Part shown: positions 32,451 to 43,261 of the stretch, piece by piece | How the letters are laid out: each line of letters starts with the position of its first letter | Position numbering within the stretch: position 1 is the stretch's first letter | NCBI GenBank assembly: GCA_013180625.2 | Contig: SNVD02010247.1 | Coordinates: 307,501-371,500 of the forward strand | DNA from: Boswellia sacra | Taxonomy: Eukaryota; Streptophyta; Magnoliopsida; Sapindales; Burseraceae | Reading direction: 5' to 3' | DNA length: 64,000 bases | Notes under the pieces: generated by a model | Databases searched by the model: none | The model's input: only the letters and a program-made list of their open reading frames with translations | Told to the model about the DNA's origin: nothing | Made by a program: the position numbers and the translations under genes

Positions 32451-34587
32451 GTGCATCATTCTTTGCCTTTGTCTTCCGTGGTAAGTCCTTTTCCTCTGTC
32501 TTTGTATTTTTATATTGTCATGTCTTATTCAAATAATGATTCCTCTTTTATATTTGAAATAGTCAATCTTACGAAGATGAAGATGACAAGCCTCAATCCT
32601 CAATGCCACCATATAGTGTTTACTCAATTTATTTTCAATCTATTTGATTTGTCTGTGAATGTCGATAGATCGCTTTTATATTCTAGGTCTGGTGCTCCCA
32701 ATGATTTTTGTTCTTTTAACAGAGATAAAGAGTGGACCATTGATAAAATTAAAAAAATAAAACGAACCCTTATATCTATTGAGGTTATTTTCTAGTGGGT
32801 TCCACGTTCTGTTCATCTTTGCCATGCGATGGAGAGGAAACTAGGTAGCTCTCCTCCATCTAGGGTATTAACTCTTTACGCTTGTTTTTCAACTATGGTC
32901 TAACTCTCCCTTTTCACCCTTATGTAGGATACATGCTCTATAGTCTAGGTTATGCTCCTGCTTATTTGTGTCCCAATGTGTGGCATGCCTTAATTAGCAT
33001 ATACATACTTTGGAAACAATGTGGAAACTCTGCCCCTACTTTTCACATATTTCAATATCTTTATCGACTGAATAAACTCTTTACCCTAAGAAACATGCCT
33101 CTGTACAATGGTTGCTTTCATGTTGTTTCTTGTAGAAACCAAGGAGTCATGGTTACAATGGTTGCTTTCATTTTGTTTCTTGTAGAAACCAAGGAGTCAT
33201 GGTTGTGGAGAATAAAAAAGATAATAGATGTTGGAAAGATAAATGGTTCTTTGCTTCTAAGAATTGAGAATTTTTCCTACAAGAGAAAAACTTTGAGTAT
33301 CGTGTTCCCATACATTTTACTACCACAGGTAACACCTTTGTTACTGTTATAATCATATACAACTCTGATGACCTATTTTGCTTTGTTTTTTCAGCACCAT
33401 ACACTGTACGTCCGAGCTTAACTGCGAAGGAAGAATACCAAATCCCTGAGGCTTTTAAAATTCCTCCTAACAATCGATCTTAGAAAAATTTGATCATTTA
33501 GGATAACTTAATTCACTATGGTCTAGGTATGTCACCGTTATTCCTTCTCTCATTTTCATTTGTCTTTTCAGATACTTCTTCTAATAATGATATTACACAT
33601 TTATGCTCTAAGTTATGGCATCTGGAGGGGCTAGAGTAAGCCTTGGAAGAAAAGGTTCTACTGTTTAACTGTTGAGGTCTTTGCCTTACGAAGGACTTCA
33701 ACGAAAGGTCAATTTTTGACTCAAAAAGTCTCTGCTACTTGCCCTAGTTTTTTAGTGTTGATATCCAATCTGTTGCTATGATCTCAACTTGTGTTCCTTC
33801 CTTTCTTATTCCTCCTATTATGGATCTTGAAAATTTTCAAAGTGCACTATTCCAAGGTTTTGCCCAATTTGCAGGGCAATCTAGCTCTAACAATCCTTTG
33901 AACAGTAGCCCTTACGAGGAATCTTTTTCTTCTATGTATGTTAACTGGTAGAGATATGTCTCTTTTTGGGCTCCTCCTCATTTGGACCAAGTTGAACTTG
34001 ATCGCACATTTGGTCACATATGTCAAGTTTATTCCTCTTTTAACCTTGCCCTTGCGTTTGTAATCGTTTCTCATTGATAGATTTTTCAACTTTCTTTTTT
34101 TTTTTTTTAGATCATACGTGAGATTCAAGTTGCAAATTGAACCATAAAGTCCTTGGAACAAGCTAGGAGTGACCTTTTATCTAAAATTCAATTCTCAAAA
34201 AGGAAACTCAACAAGCATGAGCAAGAACTTGGGATACATAAAGCTCCTATATGTAGTTTGAAAGTTGAACTGGAGCAATGCGAAGCTACCATCGAGGGTA
34301 AAAATCAAGAAATCCATAGTAAAAACCAAGAAAACACAAAATTGCTCTTAGCTTTGGAAAGTTTGGAACTTACTATTCCCCAGCGTGAGGCTGATGCAGT
34401 TGAAGCTTTCAAACATTCCATTGAGTATGAAAGACTCATTGATGAAGAGTATTTTAAAGGTGCAGGTCAACTGAGAACTTTGATTAGTAGTACACACTCA
34501 AACTGGGATCCCTCATTCCTTGACCAAGTTATTGATAACGATACTACTGGGGGTCCATTTCTTAGACTTGTCAAACTCATTTGATAC
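32451..34587 (+). pseudogene. Antisense ORF of the Tat-like element (putative gypsy-type transposon protein, broken)
   Basis: Runs opposite to gag-pol. After an N-terminal frame (32451-32795) the second frame (32882-33352) has LPFHPYVGYMLYSLGYAPAY, LCPNVWHALISIYILW and FHIFQYLYRLNKLF. This layout matches the plant putative gypsy-type transposon domain (Pfam family PF04195 as I recall it), with its leader, W-x-x-L core and F-x-x-F tail. The third frame (34153-34584) is 143 aa of charged coiled coil (KLNKHEQELG, KVELEQCEATIEG). A perfect-length 50-bp tandem duplication at 33105-33204 breaks the frame, as do stops. Function is unknown for the whole family; a regulator or accessory role for the retrotransposon has been suggested. 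Confidence 0.7.
33105..33204. repeat. 50-bp tandem duplication in the antisense ORF
   Basis: The unit from 33105 (acaatggttgctttcatg) repeats at 33155-33204 with one mismatch. At 50 bp it is not a multiple of three, so it shifts the reading frame inside the putative transposon-protein domain. Confidence 0.95.
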
Positions 34588-34599
34588 ATGCTTTCTTCA

Positions 34600-35444
34600 A
34601 TAAAGTTGTATTTGCTTGTTTGGGATCTTTTTTTGTGTTTGTAGGGTTGTGCTTTGGTACTTGTAGATTTAATAAGAGCTTTTTACTTTTAAAGTAAATG
34701 CTCTATCAGTTCCTCAGATGTTGTCATGCTTTGTGCACTAAAAGCTTTTATCTTTGAATATTTGTTTGTACCTCCTTATCTTCTTAGAAAATTTTACTTT
34801 GCTTTATCTTATGAAACTAATTTATTTCTTTACACTTTTACTTTCAAAACATAGTACTATTGCTTCGTATCTTAAGGAGATTGTAAACCTCTTTTTGTTA
34901 GCACAATCATACTCATTGTACTACTATTATTATTAATATATAAGAAAAGACATTGCTTTGTACTGAAATAACATGACTAAGAACTTCTATTCATAAGAAG
35001 AAAAGTCGCTTACACTAATCTGACAGTGACATTTATTATCAAATCTCATCTTGACACGCTTAACACCTTTTATTGATAAAAAAAGAAAGTCGCTTGTATC
35101 TTCTTGACAATGATATTTATTGTCATATCTAATCTTGAGAAATAAAATCAAACGACTAGCAGAGAATCTTTTATCGGTAACAGATCCTTGGGAGGTCTGT
35201 ATTCCACAGATGAGGAAGCACCATTCCATCCAAGTTTTCTATCTAATAGGTTTGTCCTAGCCGAACAATTTTAACCACCTTGTAAGGTCCTTCCTAGTTG
35301 GGTACTAATACTCTATCTCTATGCTCCTCTGTGTTTCGAAAAACTCCTCTAAGAACAAAGTTACCTATCTTAAAGGTTCTCACCGTAACCTTCAAGTTTT
35401 AATATCTTGTTGCCCTTTATTGACAAGCCACAATTCAAAGATGA

Positions 35445-35498
<54 letters not shown>

Positions 35499-35600
35499 AG
35501 TAAGTCCCAATTAAGACTTAGTTGCTCTTTATTCTCCGTTGATTGAAAATTTTGAGCTAGATAGGAAGGCATCCCAATCTCTATAGGTACTAACACTTCA
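34600..35600. other. Region between antisense ORF and integrase
   Basis: No intact gene. A (TC)n microsatellite lies at 35449-35493. A decayed end of the integrase polyprotein probably lies at 34987-35300 on the reverse strand. Confidence 0.5.
35449..35493. repeat. (TC)n microsatellite
   Basis: About 22 uninterrupted TC repeats inside the Tat-like element. The plus-strand frame reading Ser-Leu repeats here is an artefact. Confidence 0.97.
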
Positions 35601-35627
35601 GTCTCAGAAGCAAGGGAGAACGATGTC

Positions 35628-36350
35628 TCACCCTCCCATAACAACTTTGCTAGTTGTTTGATAAGTCCATAGAATATATAGTAACTCCTCCACCCAATTA
35701 CCTATAAGCTTTTCTAGCCTTATCTTTAAATAATATTTGATTATTTGTTTGACAGCCTCTACTTGTTTGTTAGCTTGTGGATGAGTGGGAGATGAGAAAG
35801 AATTCTTTATGCCTAATTGTTGACATAGCTTCTTGAATTGAGTATTATTGAATTGCTTGACATTATCTATGACTGTGACATGAGGATTCAAACCGATAAA
35901 TAATGGACTTCTAAATAAACCCTATAGTCTTTTGCTTGGTAATATGTGCAAACGCCTAACTTTTTGCCCATATCGTAAAGTAATCAATAGCTACGAATGC
36001 ATACTTTCTTTATCCTTTCCCTATAGGAAGTGACCTAATAATATCTACTCCACATTGAGCAAAAGGCCAAGGACAGGTCACAAAAGTTAACTACTTAAGG
36101 GGTTGTTGTGGCATATTAGAGAACCTTTGGCATTTATCACACTGCTTTATGAACTTTTGTGTGTCTTTAGTCACACTAGGCCAGTAGTACCCTTGTCTAA
36201 CCACTTTTTAAACCAATGACCTTGCTTATGAATGATTGCCACAAATACCTTCATGCACTTCTCTCATAATATACTCTACCTCATCCGGAAACAAGCATCT
36301 CAAATAGAGCATGTGAAACCCTCATTTGTAAAGTACATCTCTTAAAATAA
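35628..36350 (-). pseudogene. Integrase of the Tat-like element (broken)
   Basis: The clearest part, 35628-35891, reads TVIDNVKQFNNTQFKKLC, FSSPTHPQANKQVEAVK and IIKYYLKIRLEKLIGNWVEE. This is the second half of the gypsy integrase core, including the SPxHPQANGQ-like motif with Gly replaced by Lys. The zinc-binding part is recognisable in pieces toward 36300 (CDKCQRF-like). Stops and shifts break it. Confidence 0.8.
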
Positions 36351-36729
36351 TGGACCTGGTTGCTTTGAATTTTAATTTCCTAGCATCATCCTTGTTGATA
36401 GGTAACACCCTATTTTTAAGGAAGTCCATGATAGGGTCCATCCAGCTTGGGCATTGAGACACTAGATTGAGCTCTATCTTCTCTAGTTCGTCAATGCTAG
36501 GCTTTGATAGAAACTCAACTATACTGTCCCAATAAGCTCATTATCTACTGCTGATGTCAACCTAGCTAGTACATATGCTTTATTATTTTTTATCACTGAA
36601 TAACTCGATACTCATGGAATCTTTTCAATAGTTTTCTTGTCTCACTCAAATAAGCTATCATCCTTTCTTATCTAGCTTGGTACTTGTAGTTAAATTGATT
36701 AACAATCAATTGTGAATCACTATAAACTT

Positions 36730-37300
36730 TTAACTTCTCAACTTCCATGGATAAGGCAGGGTTCGACCCCGCCAAAAGAGCTTCGTATTTAGCTTCATTG
36801 TTAAAGGCCTTGAATTTGAAACTAAGGGTCGGGCTGATTTTGAATCCTTAAGGCCAATCAGCAAAAGGCATGCACCACTCCCTTGTTCATTAGACAAGCC
36901 ATCCACGTACAATTTCCAAGTTGGCCTTTCATTAGCACCCGTTTTAAGGTATATGTGTTCTGTTATAAAGTTCGTAATAGCTTGGCCTTTTATAGATGAC
37001 CTAGGCTTGAACTGGATATCATGTTCTTCTATTCTATTGCGATTTCATCAGTTGTCCAAACAACTTAGGCTTTTGCAAAACTTGTCTTAATGGCTGGTTA
37101 GGTAGGACCACTATTGTATGGGATTGAAAATAAGGATGTAGCTTTGCAATTGACATCACAAGTGCTAATACAAACTTCTCCATTATTAGATACCTTATTT
37201 TAGCATCTTGGAGTGCTTTACTCATATAATACACTAGTTTTTGTACTTTGTCTTCTTCTCCATCAATGCAGCATTGACGACAGTCTTTCGACACTGCCAA
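36730..37300 (-). pseudogene. RNase H region of the Tat-like element (broken)
   Basis: 37034-37300 reads VYYMSKALQDAKIRYLIMEK, LALVMSIAKLHPYFQSHTI and LRQVLQKPKLFGQL, the gypsy RNase H. 36730-36912 reads MYVDGLSNEQGSGACLLLIG, the duplicated (archaeal-type) RNase H typical of Tat elements. Having two RNase H blocks supports the lineage call. Confidence 0.75.
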
Positions 37301-37399
37301 ATATAGGTAAAGATTTTATCCTTGCACTCGTTTTGAAAGAAGTGGAGGGTTACCTAGGCAGCTTTTCATCTATTGAAAAGCCTCCTCACACTCTTCTCT

Positions 37400-38074
37400 C
37401 TAAACCATACTTTTCCTTGCTCGTAGTGCCTTGAAGAAAGGCATGCATCTATTAGTTACTTTAGAGATAAATCTGTTCAAAGCTGTAACTCTTCTCGTCA
37501 GCCGTTGAATCTCCTTAATTGTCTTGGGTGAACTTATGGTTACGAGGGCATGTATCTTCTCTAAATTTGCTTCAATCCCCATTTTGCACCATAAATCCGA
37601 CAAATTTGCCCGAAGACACACCAGAGGCACATTTACTTGGATTTGACTTCATATTATACTTCGTCAAAATTGCAAATGTCTCATCAAGATCTTTTATATG
37701 ATCAACACACCTTTTGCTTTTAATAAGCATTTCATCAATATATGTTTCCATGTTTCTCCCAATTTGCTCAGCAAACATCATTGTTGACTAATCTTTGATA
37801 GATTGCTCCAATGTTTTTTAGCTTGAATGCCATGACTCTATTATAATATAATCCTTTATCAATGATGAAAGATGTCTTTTCTTGATTAGAAAGGATGCAT
37901 TCTGATTTGATTATAGCCGAAATATGCATGCATAAAAGTCAGTAGCTCATGCCCTGCAGTAGAATTTACTGATTGATCTATTCTAGGCAAAGCAAAGATG
38001 TCCTTTGGACATGTTTTGTTTAGATCAATATAGACTACACATAATCGCCAATTCCTATTAGATTTTCTTACCAT
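37400..38074 (-). pseudogene. Reverse transcriptase of the Tat-like element (broken)
   Basis: 37886-38074 reads WRLCVVYIDLNKTCPKDIFA and LPRIDQSVNSTAGHELLTFM. 37572-37781 reads EQIGRNMETYIDEMLIKSKR, where the catalytic Y-V-D-D has become Y-I-D-E, so the active site itself is changed. 37400-37630 holds the thumb region (GIEANLEKIHALV). Stops separate the pieces. It would have copied element RNA. Confidence 0.85.
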
Positions 38075-38359
38075 TACTACACTAGTGAGCTAGGTAGGAT
38101 AGTAAGCTTCTTTGATGAAGTTGGCTTTAATAAGTTTTTCTGGATTGAAGGTCGTTCTCTTCTATTGAACAGGTTTGACATTTGGATCCATATTCAATCT
38201 ATGAACTATTACACTAAGTGGACAACTTTACTCTGATCATTTTCCTTAATCTAAAATTTTATTAGCTTCTCAATAGATGATCCTTATGCTCGTCCTTTTC
38301 ATTCCTCAGATCAAATACAACTTGGAAAGTTTCTTACATCTTGTCTTTTTCTTTCAGGG

Positions 38360-38910
38360 CTAAGGCGTAACATTTCCTAGAGTATTTTGGTCTCCTTTAA
38401 CAATTCCTACTCTTGCTTGCATAGGAGACTTCATTGCCAGATGGTATGTTGATGTTATCACGTTAAAGAGATTCATAGATGGCCTTTCTAGGATTGTGTT
38501 GTAGACTAATGGTTTATCAACCACAATGGAGTTAACATGTTTTCTTGTTTGTCGTAGGTCTTGTCCAATAGTAATAAGAAGTTCGATGCTACCTTTAGGC
38601 AATACTGTTTCTTCTTTGAACCAAACTAAGGTGTTTGAATAAGCTTTAATTTGCTTCTGCCAATCTTTATTTTATTGAATATTGATGCATACAATATGTC
38701 AACTGAGCTTCCATTGTCTACTAAAACTAGATACACCTTCCCATTCGCCATGGTTACCATAATAACCAAAGCAACATTGTGAGGGTGATGGATGCCTCTG
38801 GCCTCTTCATTAAAAAAAGTAATTGTACACGACTACAATCTAGCCTCCTTTGTTGGCAGATCAATATAGCTTACCTCTATTGGCCCTAGCTTTACTTCTC
38901 TGACATATGC
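38360..38910 (-). pseudogene. Protease region of the Tat-like element (broken)
   Basis: The reverse-strand frame 38360-38602 reads MPKGSIELLITIGQ, VVDKPLVYNTILERPSMNLF and VITSTYHLAMKSP, the stretch following the protease active site in plant Tat pol. The upstream part (about 38690-38760) includes VLVDNGSSVDILY-like sequence with the catalytic D-N-G-S. Broken by stops. Confidence 0.7.
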
Positions 38911-39397
38911 TTTTCATGGCCTGTTGGAGTCAACTCAGACTTTTGAACCCTCGAAGAAAGTTCTTATTTCCATGTCTTTCCTTTCTTTTGGATATGGACT
39001 TCTTATCTGCTTTGCTTCCTACCTTGCTACATAATCCTTAAAATACCCTTTTTGAATGAGAGATATCAAAACAATCCTCTATGTTATGGCCATGATCTTG
39101 GGAAAAGCGACATTACTTTTTTTTTGTCTCTCTTATTGGGTCCAGTTTTTAATTGCCTAGGCCACCTCAACAAGTCTTGATTCCTAACTTTGGTGAACAA
39201 TTGCTCTAATGTTGCATTCAATGATGTATACTTAGAGAATCTACTCTCTAGGATCGAGGCTTCTTTGTCTACTCCTTAATTTTCTTTTCTAGAGCATCCT
39301 TTGACTCCTCTCTCCTCTTTTTTCTCTCTCCTTCCTTAGCAGACCTTTGATCAGTATTCTTTTTTGCACTCGTCAACTCATCAGCTCTTGAGTATTT

Positions 39398-40202
39398 CTA
39401 TGCCGTGGCTAACAACTCAGTGAAGGTCCTAAGGGGATTCTTTGCTAATGAAAAATGAAACCTATCTGGTCGGAGTCCAACCATCATTACTATCAATGCT
39501 ACAATGTCAGTACAGTTTTTAATCTTTATTGCTTTCACATTGAAACGAACTATGTATTGTTTCAATGACTCATCTTGCTCCTGCTTTACCAAGAGAAGGA
39601 GTGCATGTGGTAATTGGTGGTCTCTCACTCCTACAAACTGCCTTAAGAACATCTCACTTACTTGTGCGAATGATGAGATCGTTCCCAGCTTAAGTTTTCT
39701 ATACCATCTGTGAGCGGCATGAGAGAGAGTCAAGGAGAACGCCTTACACACAATTGGTCTTGGAGCACTTTGTAATTCCATCCAAGACTTATATGTCTCC
39801 AGATGGTCTATCAGGTCTCTTATGCCATCTTATTGTTTTATCTGTGGCATTTTGAATTTTGGAGAAAGATCTGCTTCTAAGATTTCTTGGGTAAAAGGAG
39901 TTTCGATCTCTCTAATAATAGATTTATCAGTCTTGTGACTTGCATGTCATCAAGTTGTTTTTTCAATCAATTGACCTCTCGTTCTAGTCCTCTAGGCTTC
40001 ATGGTATAACTTTCCTCTTTCATCGTGAGAGCTCGTTGCCTCTCTTCCAAGTGACTTTGTAAGTCTTCTGTATTTCTCCTTGAATGTTCCTTAGGGTGAC
40101 TATCTTCTGTCTTTTCTCCTCGTCGTTCATTTCAACGATCTCTCGAATTGTTTCTGTGTGATTCATTTCCTTCTCCAGCGCAAGCTGTGTTGCGTCTTTC
40201 AT
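39398..40202 (-). pseudogene. gag of the Tat-like element (broken)
   Basis: 39398-39781 (127 aa) reads the retrotransposon gag core: ALSLTLSHAAHRWYRKL-like start, FAQVSEMFLRQFVG, LLLVKQEQDESLKQYIVRFN and GLRPDRFHFSLAKNP. It has a charged N-terminal coiled coil at 40020-40202 (ALEKEMNHTETIREIVEMN). It would form particles. Stops lie between the segments. Confidence 0.8.
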
Positions 40203-40399
40203 CTCGTTCTTACTGCCTCTGGATATACTCTCACATAGTATTAATGTTTTGTTTTAGAGTTCCACTTACTGTTCCAAATCAACCCTCGGACCACTATGAC
40301 TTTTTGGTCTTCTTAGAGTGCTCTGGTATATTTGGATAATTTAGAATGGGTCAATCCTCCTGCCGACACATAGCAACTTTGGTTTTGACAGAGTTATAG

Positions 40400-40438
40400 T
40401 TTCAACAACAAAGTTCTTTCCCACAAACGGTGTCAAAC
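40400..40438 (-). promoter_or_regulatory. Probable primer-binding-site region of the Tat-like element
   Basis: Just inside the 5' LTR edge (40439) the reverse strand reads gtttgacaccgtttgtggga. This resembles the GTTTGGCGCCGTCTGTGGGA leader found after the 5' LTR of many plant Tat elements. I did not assign the priming tRNA. Confidence 0.5.
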
Positions 40439-40813
40439 TGTTGACGTTGATTTTTCGTCAACCAGATAAGTTACCCATGGAAGGTTCTTAGGGAATTATC
40501 GCTGATGATTCTGTCAAAAATACAAAGACAAAATTAATGTGAAGGAACTGCCAACAGTGTTATCGGTGAAACCACTCCAACGCTCAAGTCAAATTTCTAG
40601 TAGTGATAGAGGAGATTAATAAGCTCTAGTGTTTAATTTTTTGTTATACCTGGCTTGTGAGAAATGTAAGTTATATATAGTTGAGTGTCGTAGCTTTGAC
40701 ACCTTTCTGAAATAGTATTTACTTGAAAATAATGCTACTCGGCAACACTTATCCTTTGTCTCGTTAAGGGACTAAAAGCAATTATTCCTCGTAATGAACT
40801 ACGAAGCTAATAA

Positions 40814-40846
<33 letters not shown>

Positions 40847-40857
40847 TTGGTACAACA
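40439..40857 (-). repeat. 5' LTR of the Tat-like element
   Basis: 419 bp, plus-strand tgttgacg...acaaca, keeping TG/CA ends. It includes a (TTA)n run at about 40813-40846. The adjoining atttc is the target duplication. Confidence 0.88.
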
Positions 40858-40862
40858 ATTTC

Positions 40863-41252
40863 CTCTATAGTCTATACAATTGGATTCATAATAAAATTAT
40901 AGAATATATAAAAATTAATAGTTTTCCTAATTGCACCCATTCAATATCTAACAATCTCAATTACTTGTTTTTTATTACTATTTTATCCTTATTAAATTTA
41001 TAATTGGGCTAATGAAATAAAAATTTGAGACTTAATAGAACTTCTCTTTTAGTATTTCAGATTCTGAATTATGAGTTTGTTTGATTTTTTTTTTTTCTCA
41101 AACAATTACTTAATATGGTATTACAATTAGTGGATAAAGCATAGTTAAATTTTAGATTGGTAAAATTTTACATACAAAGGATGGTAGTGCGCAATTACAA
41201 AATGACAATTAATGAAATTTGGCTTATTAGACTTTGGCTTCTGCGCGTAGTT
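40863..41252. other. Intergenic sequence
   Basis: AT-rich. No gene or element recognised. Confidence 0.5.
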
Positions 41253-41260
41253 GCTTTCAT

Positions 41261-42070
41261 CAGTGGCAGACCCAGGATTTTATTTTAGAGGGGACACCTT
41301 TAATGTATTAAAATTAATGTTTAAAAAAAACTCAATAGTATAAAAGAAATTATTTGAAAAAAAATAGATATAGATATATAGGAGACATAGTAAATCTTAT
41401 CTTTCAAAATTAAATAATCCTAATACAGTAAATCAAAGTGTAAAATACTAATACTTTATAATTTATTTTATAAATGCATATTAGTATTATCATTGACAAG
41501 TATTTATATTTAAAAAATGTTGTACAATTACTTCATTATCATATATATAAAAAATTATTTATAATCCTATATTAGCATTATAATACAAAATTTGAGTTCT
41601 ATGCTCGAAATTTGCAAACAAATCTTTACATTAATTTCAAGATAACTTCGTATTGAATTGTTAACATTTTTCTTATATATGATGATGTCAACTTAAAAAA
41701 GAATTTTCTTTTAAAATATCTCTCCAGTTTTTTCTCAAAATCATTAATTTATAATAACCGTTAAATTTTACCCAAAAAGGCTACAAATGCATAAACATAA
41801 TAAGAAGACTCAATCATAGTTTTTATTTTTAAAAGAAGTTTACTAATTTTTACACTAATTGCTACATATAAATTATAAAGAGAAAGAAACAATACGAATA
41901 TAATATGTAATATAGTTATAGCTTACTAGTTTAAAAAAGAAAAGCAATTTAAAAACTATTGTTCCAGAAGGGTGTAATTGTAAACTATAAGAAATAAGGG
42001 AGTAAACGAATTTTTCAAAGTTTCAGAAGGGGCTCAAGCCCCCCTGGGTCCCTTCTTGGGTCCGCTTCTG
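41261..42070. mobile_element. hAT-like non-autonomous element
   Basis: The ends are cagtggcagacccaggat and, reversed, cagaagcggacccaag. The flanking 8-mers gctttcat (41253-41260) and gcttttat (42071-42078) differ at one base. An 8-bp TSD with CAG...CTG ends fits the hAT superfamily. It is 810 bp with no coding frame; the interior is AT-rich, with a C-rich patch at 42030-42065. Confidence 0.85.
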
Positions 42071-42078
42071 GCTTTTAT

Positions 42079-43261
42079 GACTGTAGACAACAAATAAAGA
42101 TAATTTTTTACTCATAGTAAGGAATTTATACAATTTAATGTGATCCAATATTATCAGAGGTTACAATATTATTCTAATCTTTTTAATTTATTATGCATCT
42201 TTACCATCCAATAACATCAAGTTATATAATAATGACTATATGGTTAGTTGCAGAATTTTACCATTATATAAACATCAGATTATATAATGATGATTGTATA
42301 ATTAGGATATTTAACTTTTCCATTTAATAAACATTAGGTCGTGTGATGAGAATTTTATGATTAGATTAATTATATGTAAAATATTTTCATGTTGAAAATT
42401 TATATCATAAATATTACGATGAGTACGGATATAAAATCTTTCAAACAAGGCTGGGAAGGGATCTTGGACTCGTCCCCGGAATTCTTGCCAAAAATAAATA
42501 CGGAGACTGAGTTGGGCACTGTCCCGGAGTGAGGTAAGTCAAAATTACTGGGAAATTTAGCAATGTTTATAAACAAATTAATTAATTAATTATTTTATTG
42601 TTGATGTTTAAAAATACATTAATTATCACTTAAACTATATATATTTAGAAATTATTGATTTGAAGTTGTAATATTTGATTACTTTTTTTAATAGTAATTC
42701 TATTACATATAAGATAAAATGAATTTCCTCAATCAAATCAATCTAAAATCAACTATACTAATATACGAAATTCACGTGATATCAAGTGAATAAAGGATGA
42801 ATAAATATAGTTAACATAATAAATATTGATAAGTGAAATAACATTACTCATTCAATACATAAAAACATTGTAAGTGTTATATTACTTATTTTAGATTAAG
42901 TCAATGACTAAAATCTAAAGTTAAAAAATTTTATTTAAAGATACCAACTTATTAATTATTTTTATCATTAAATTAAACGAGATGAATTGATAAAAAATTA
43001 TATAAAATATGCGTTAATTAAAATTTATATCCCAATCTTTTGAACTATTTCAAATAATTTATTCATTAATTTTTTTTTACAATAATACTACTTTTATAAA
43101 TTTTTTCTGCGTATAAACTTAATATTAAGCAAAATTAAGCTGGGGAACAAAATTTCTCGCGATATATTTATTTAATTATTTTCACGTACTGTTGGAACAT
43201 TTATCACTACTATTGTCAAACTGAAAGAAGTAACAAAGAGAGAGAGAGAGAGAGAGAGATG
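42079..43261. other. Intergenic sequence left of xylanase gene 2
   Basis: AT-rich, with no gene. A roughly 110-bp patch of higher GC at 42430-42540 does not code for anything I recognise. An (AG)n run lies at 43239-43258, next to the xylanase stop. Confidence 0.5.

Larger units (their letters stand above)
29959..40857 (-). mobile_element. Ty3/gypsy LTR retrotransposon, Tat-like lineage, with antisense ORF
   Basis: A minus-strand element of 10.9 kb with LTRs at 29959-30524 (3') and 40439-40857 (5') and a perfect 5-bp TSD, atttc (29954-29958 and 40858-40862). Reading leftwards: gag, protease, RT, RNase H and integrase, then a long 3' region holding a plus-strand ORF (32451-34587) and two minisatellite arrays. 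No chromodomain was seen. A long 3' region with tandem repeats and an antisense ORF of the putative gypsy-type transposase family is the hallmark of Tat-lineage elements (Ogre, Grande, Retand). All genes carry stops. It sits between the two xylanase genes. Confidence 0.92.

Noticed and set aside
35321..35503. 60-aa plus frame ending in repeated Ser-Leu
   Set aside because: Translation of the (TC)n microsatellite next to broken integrase sequence.
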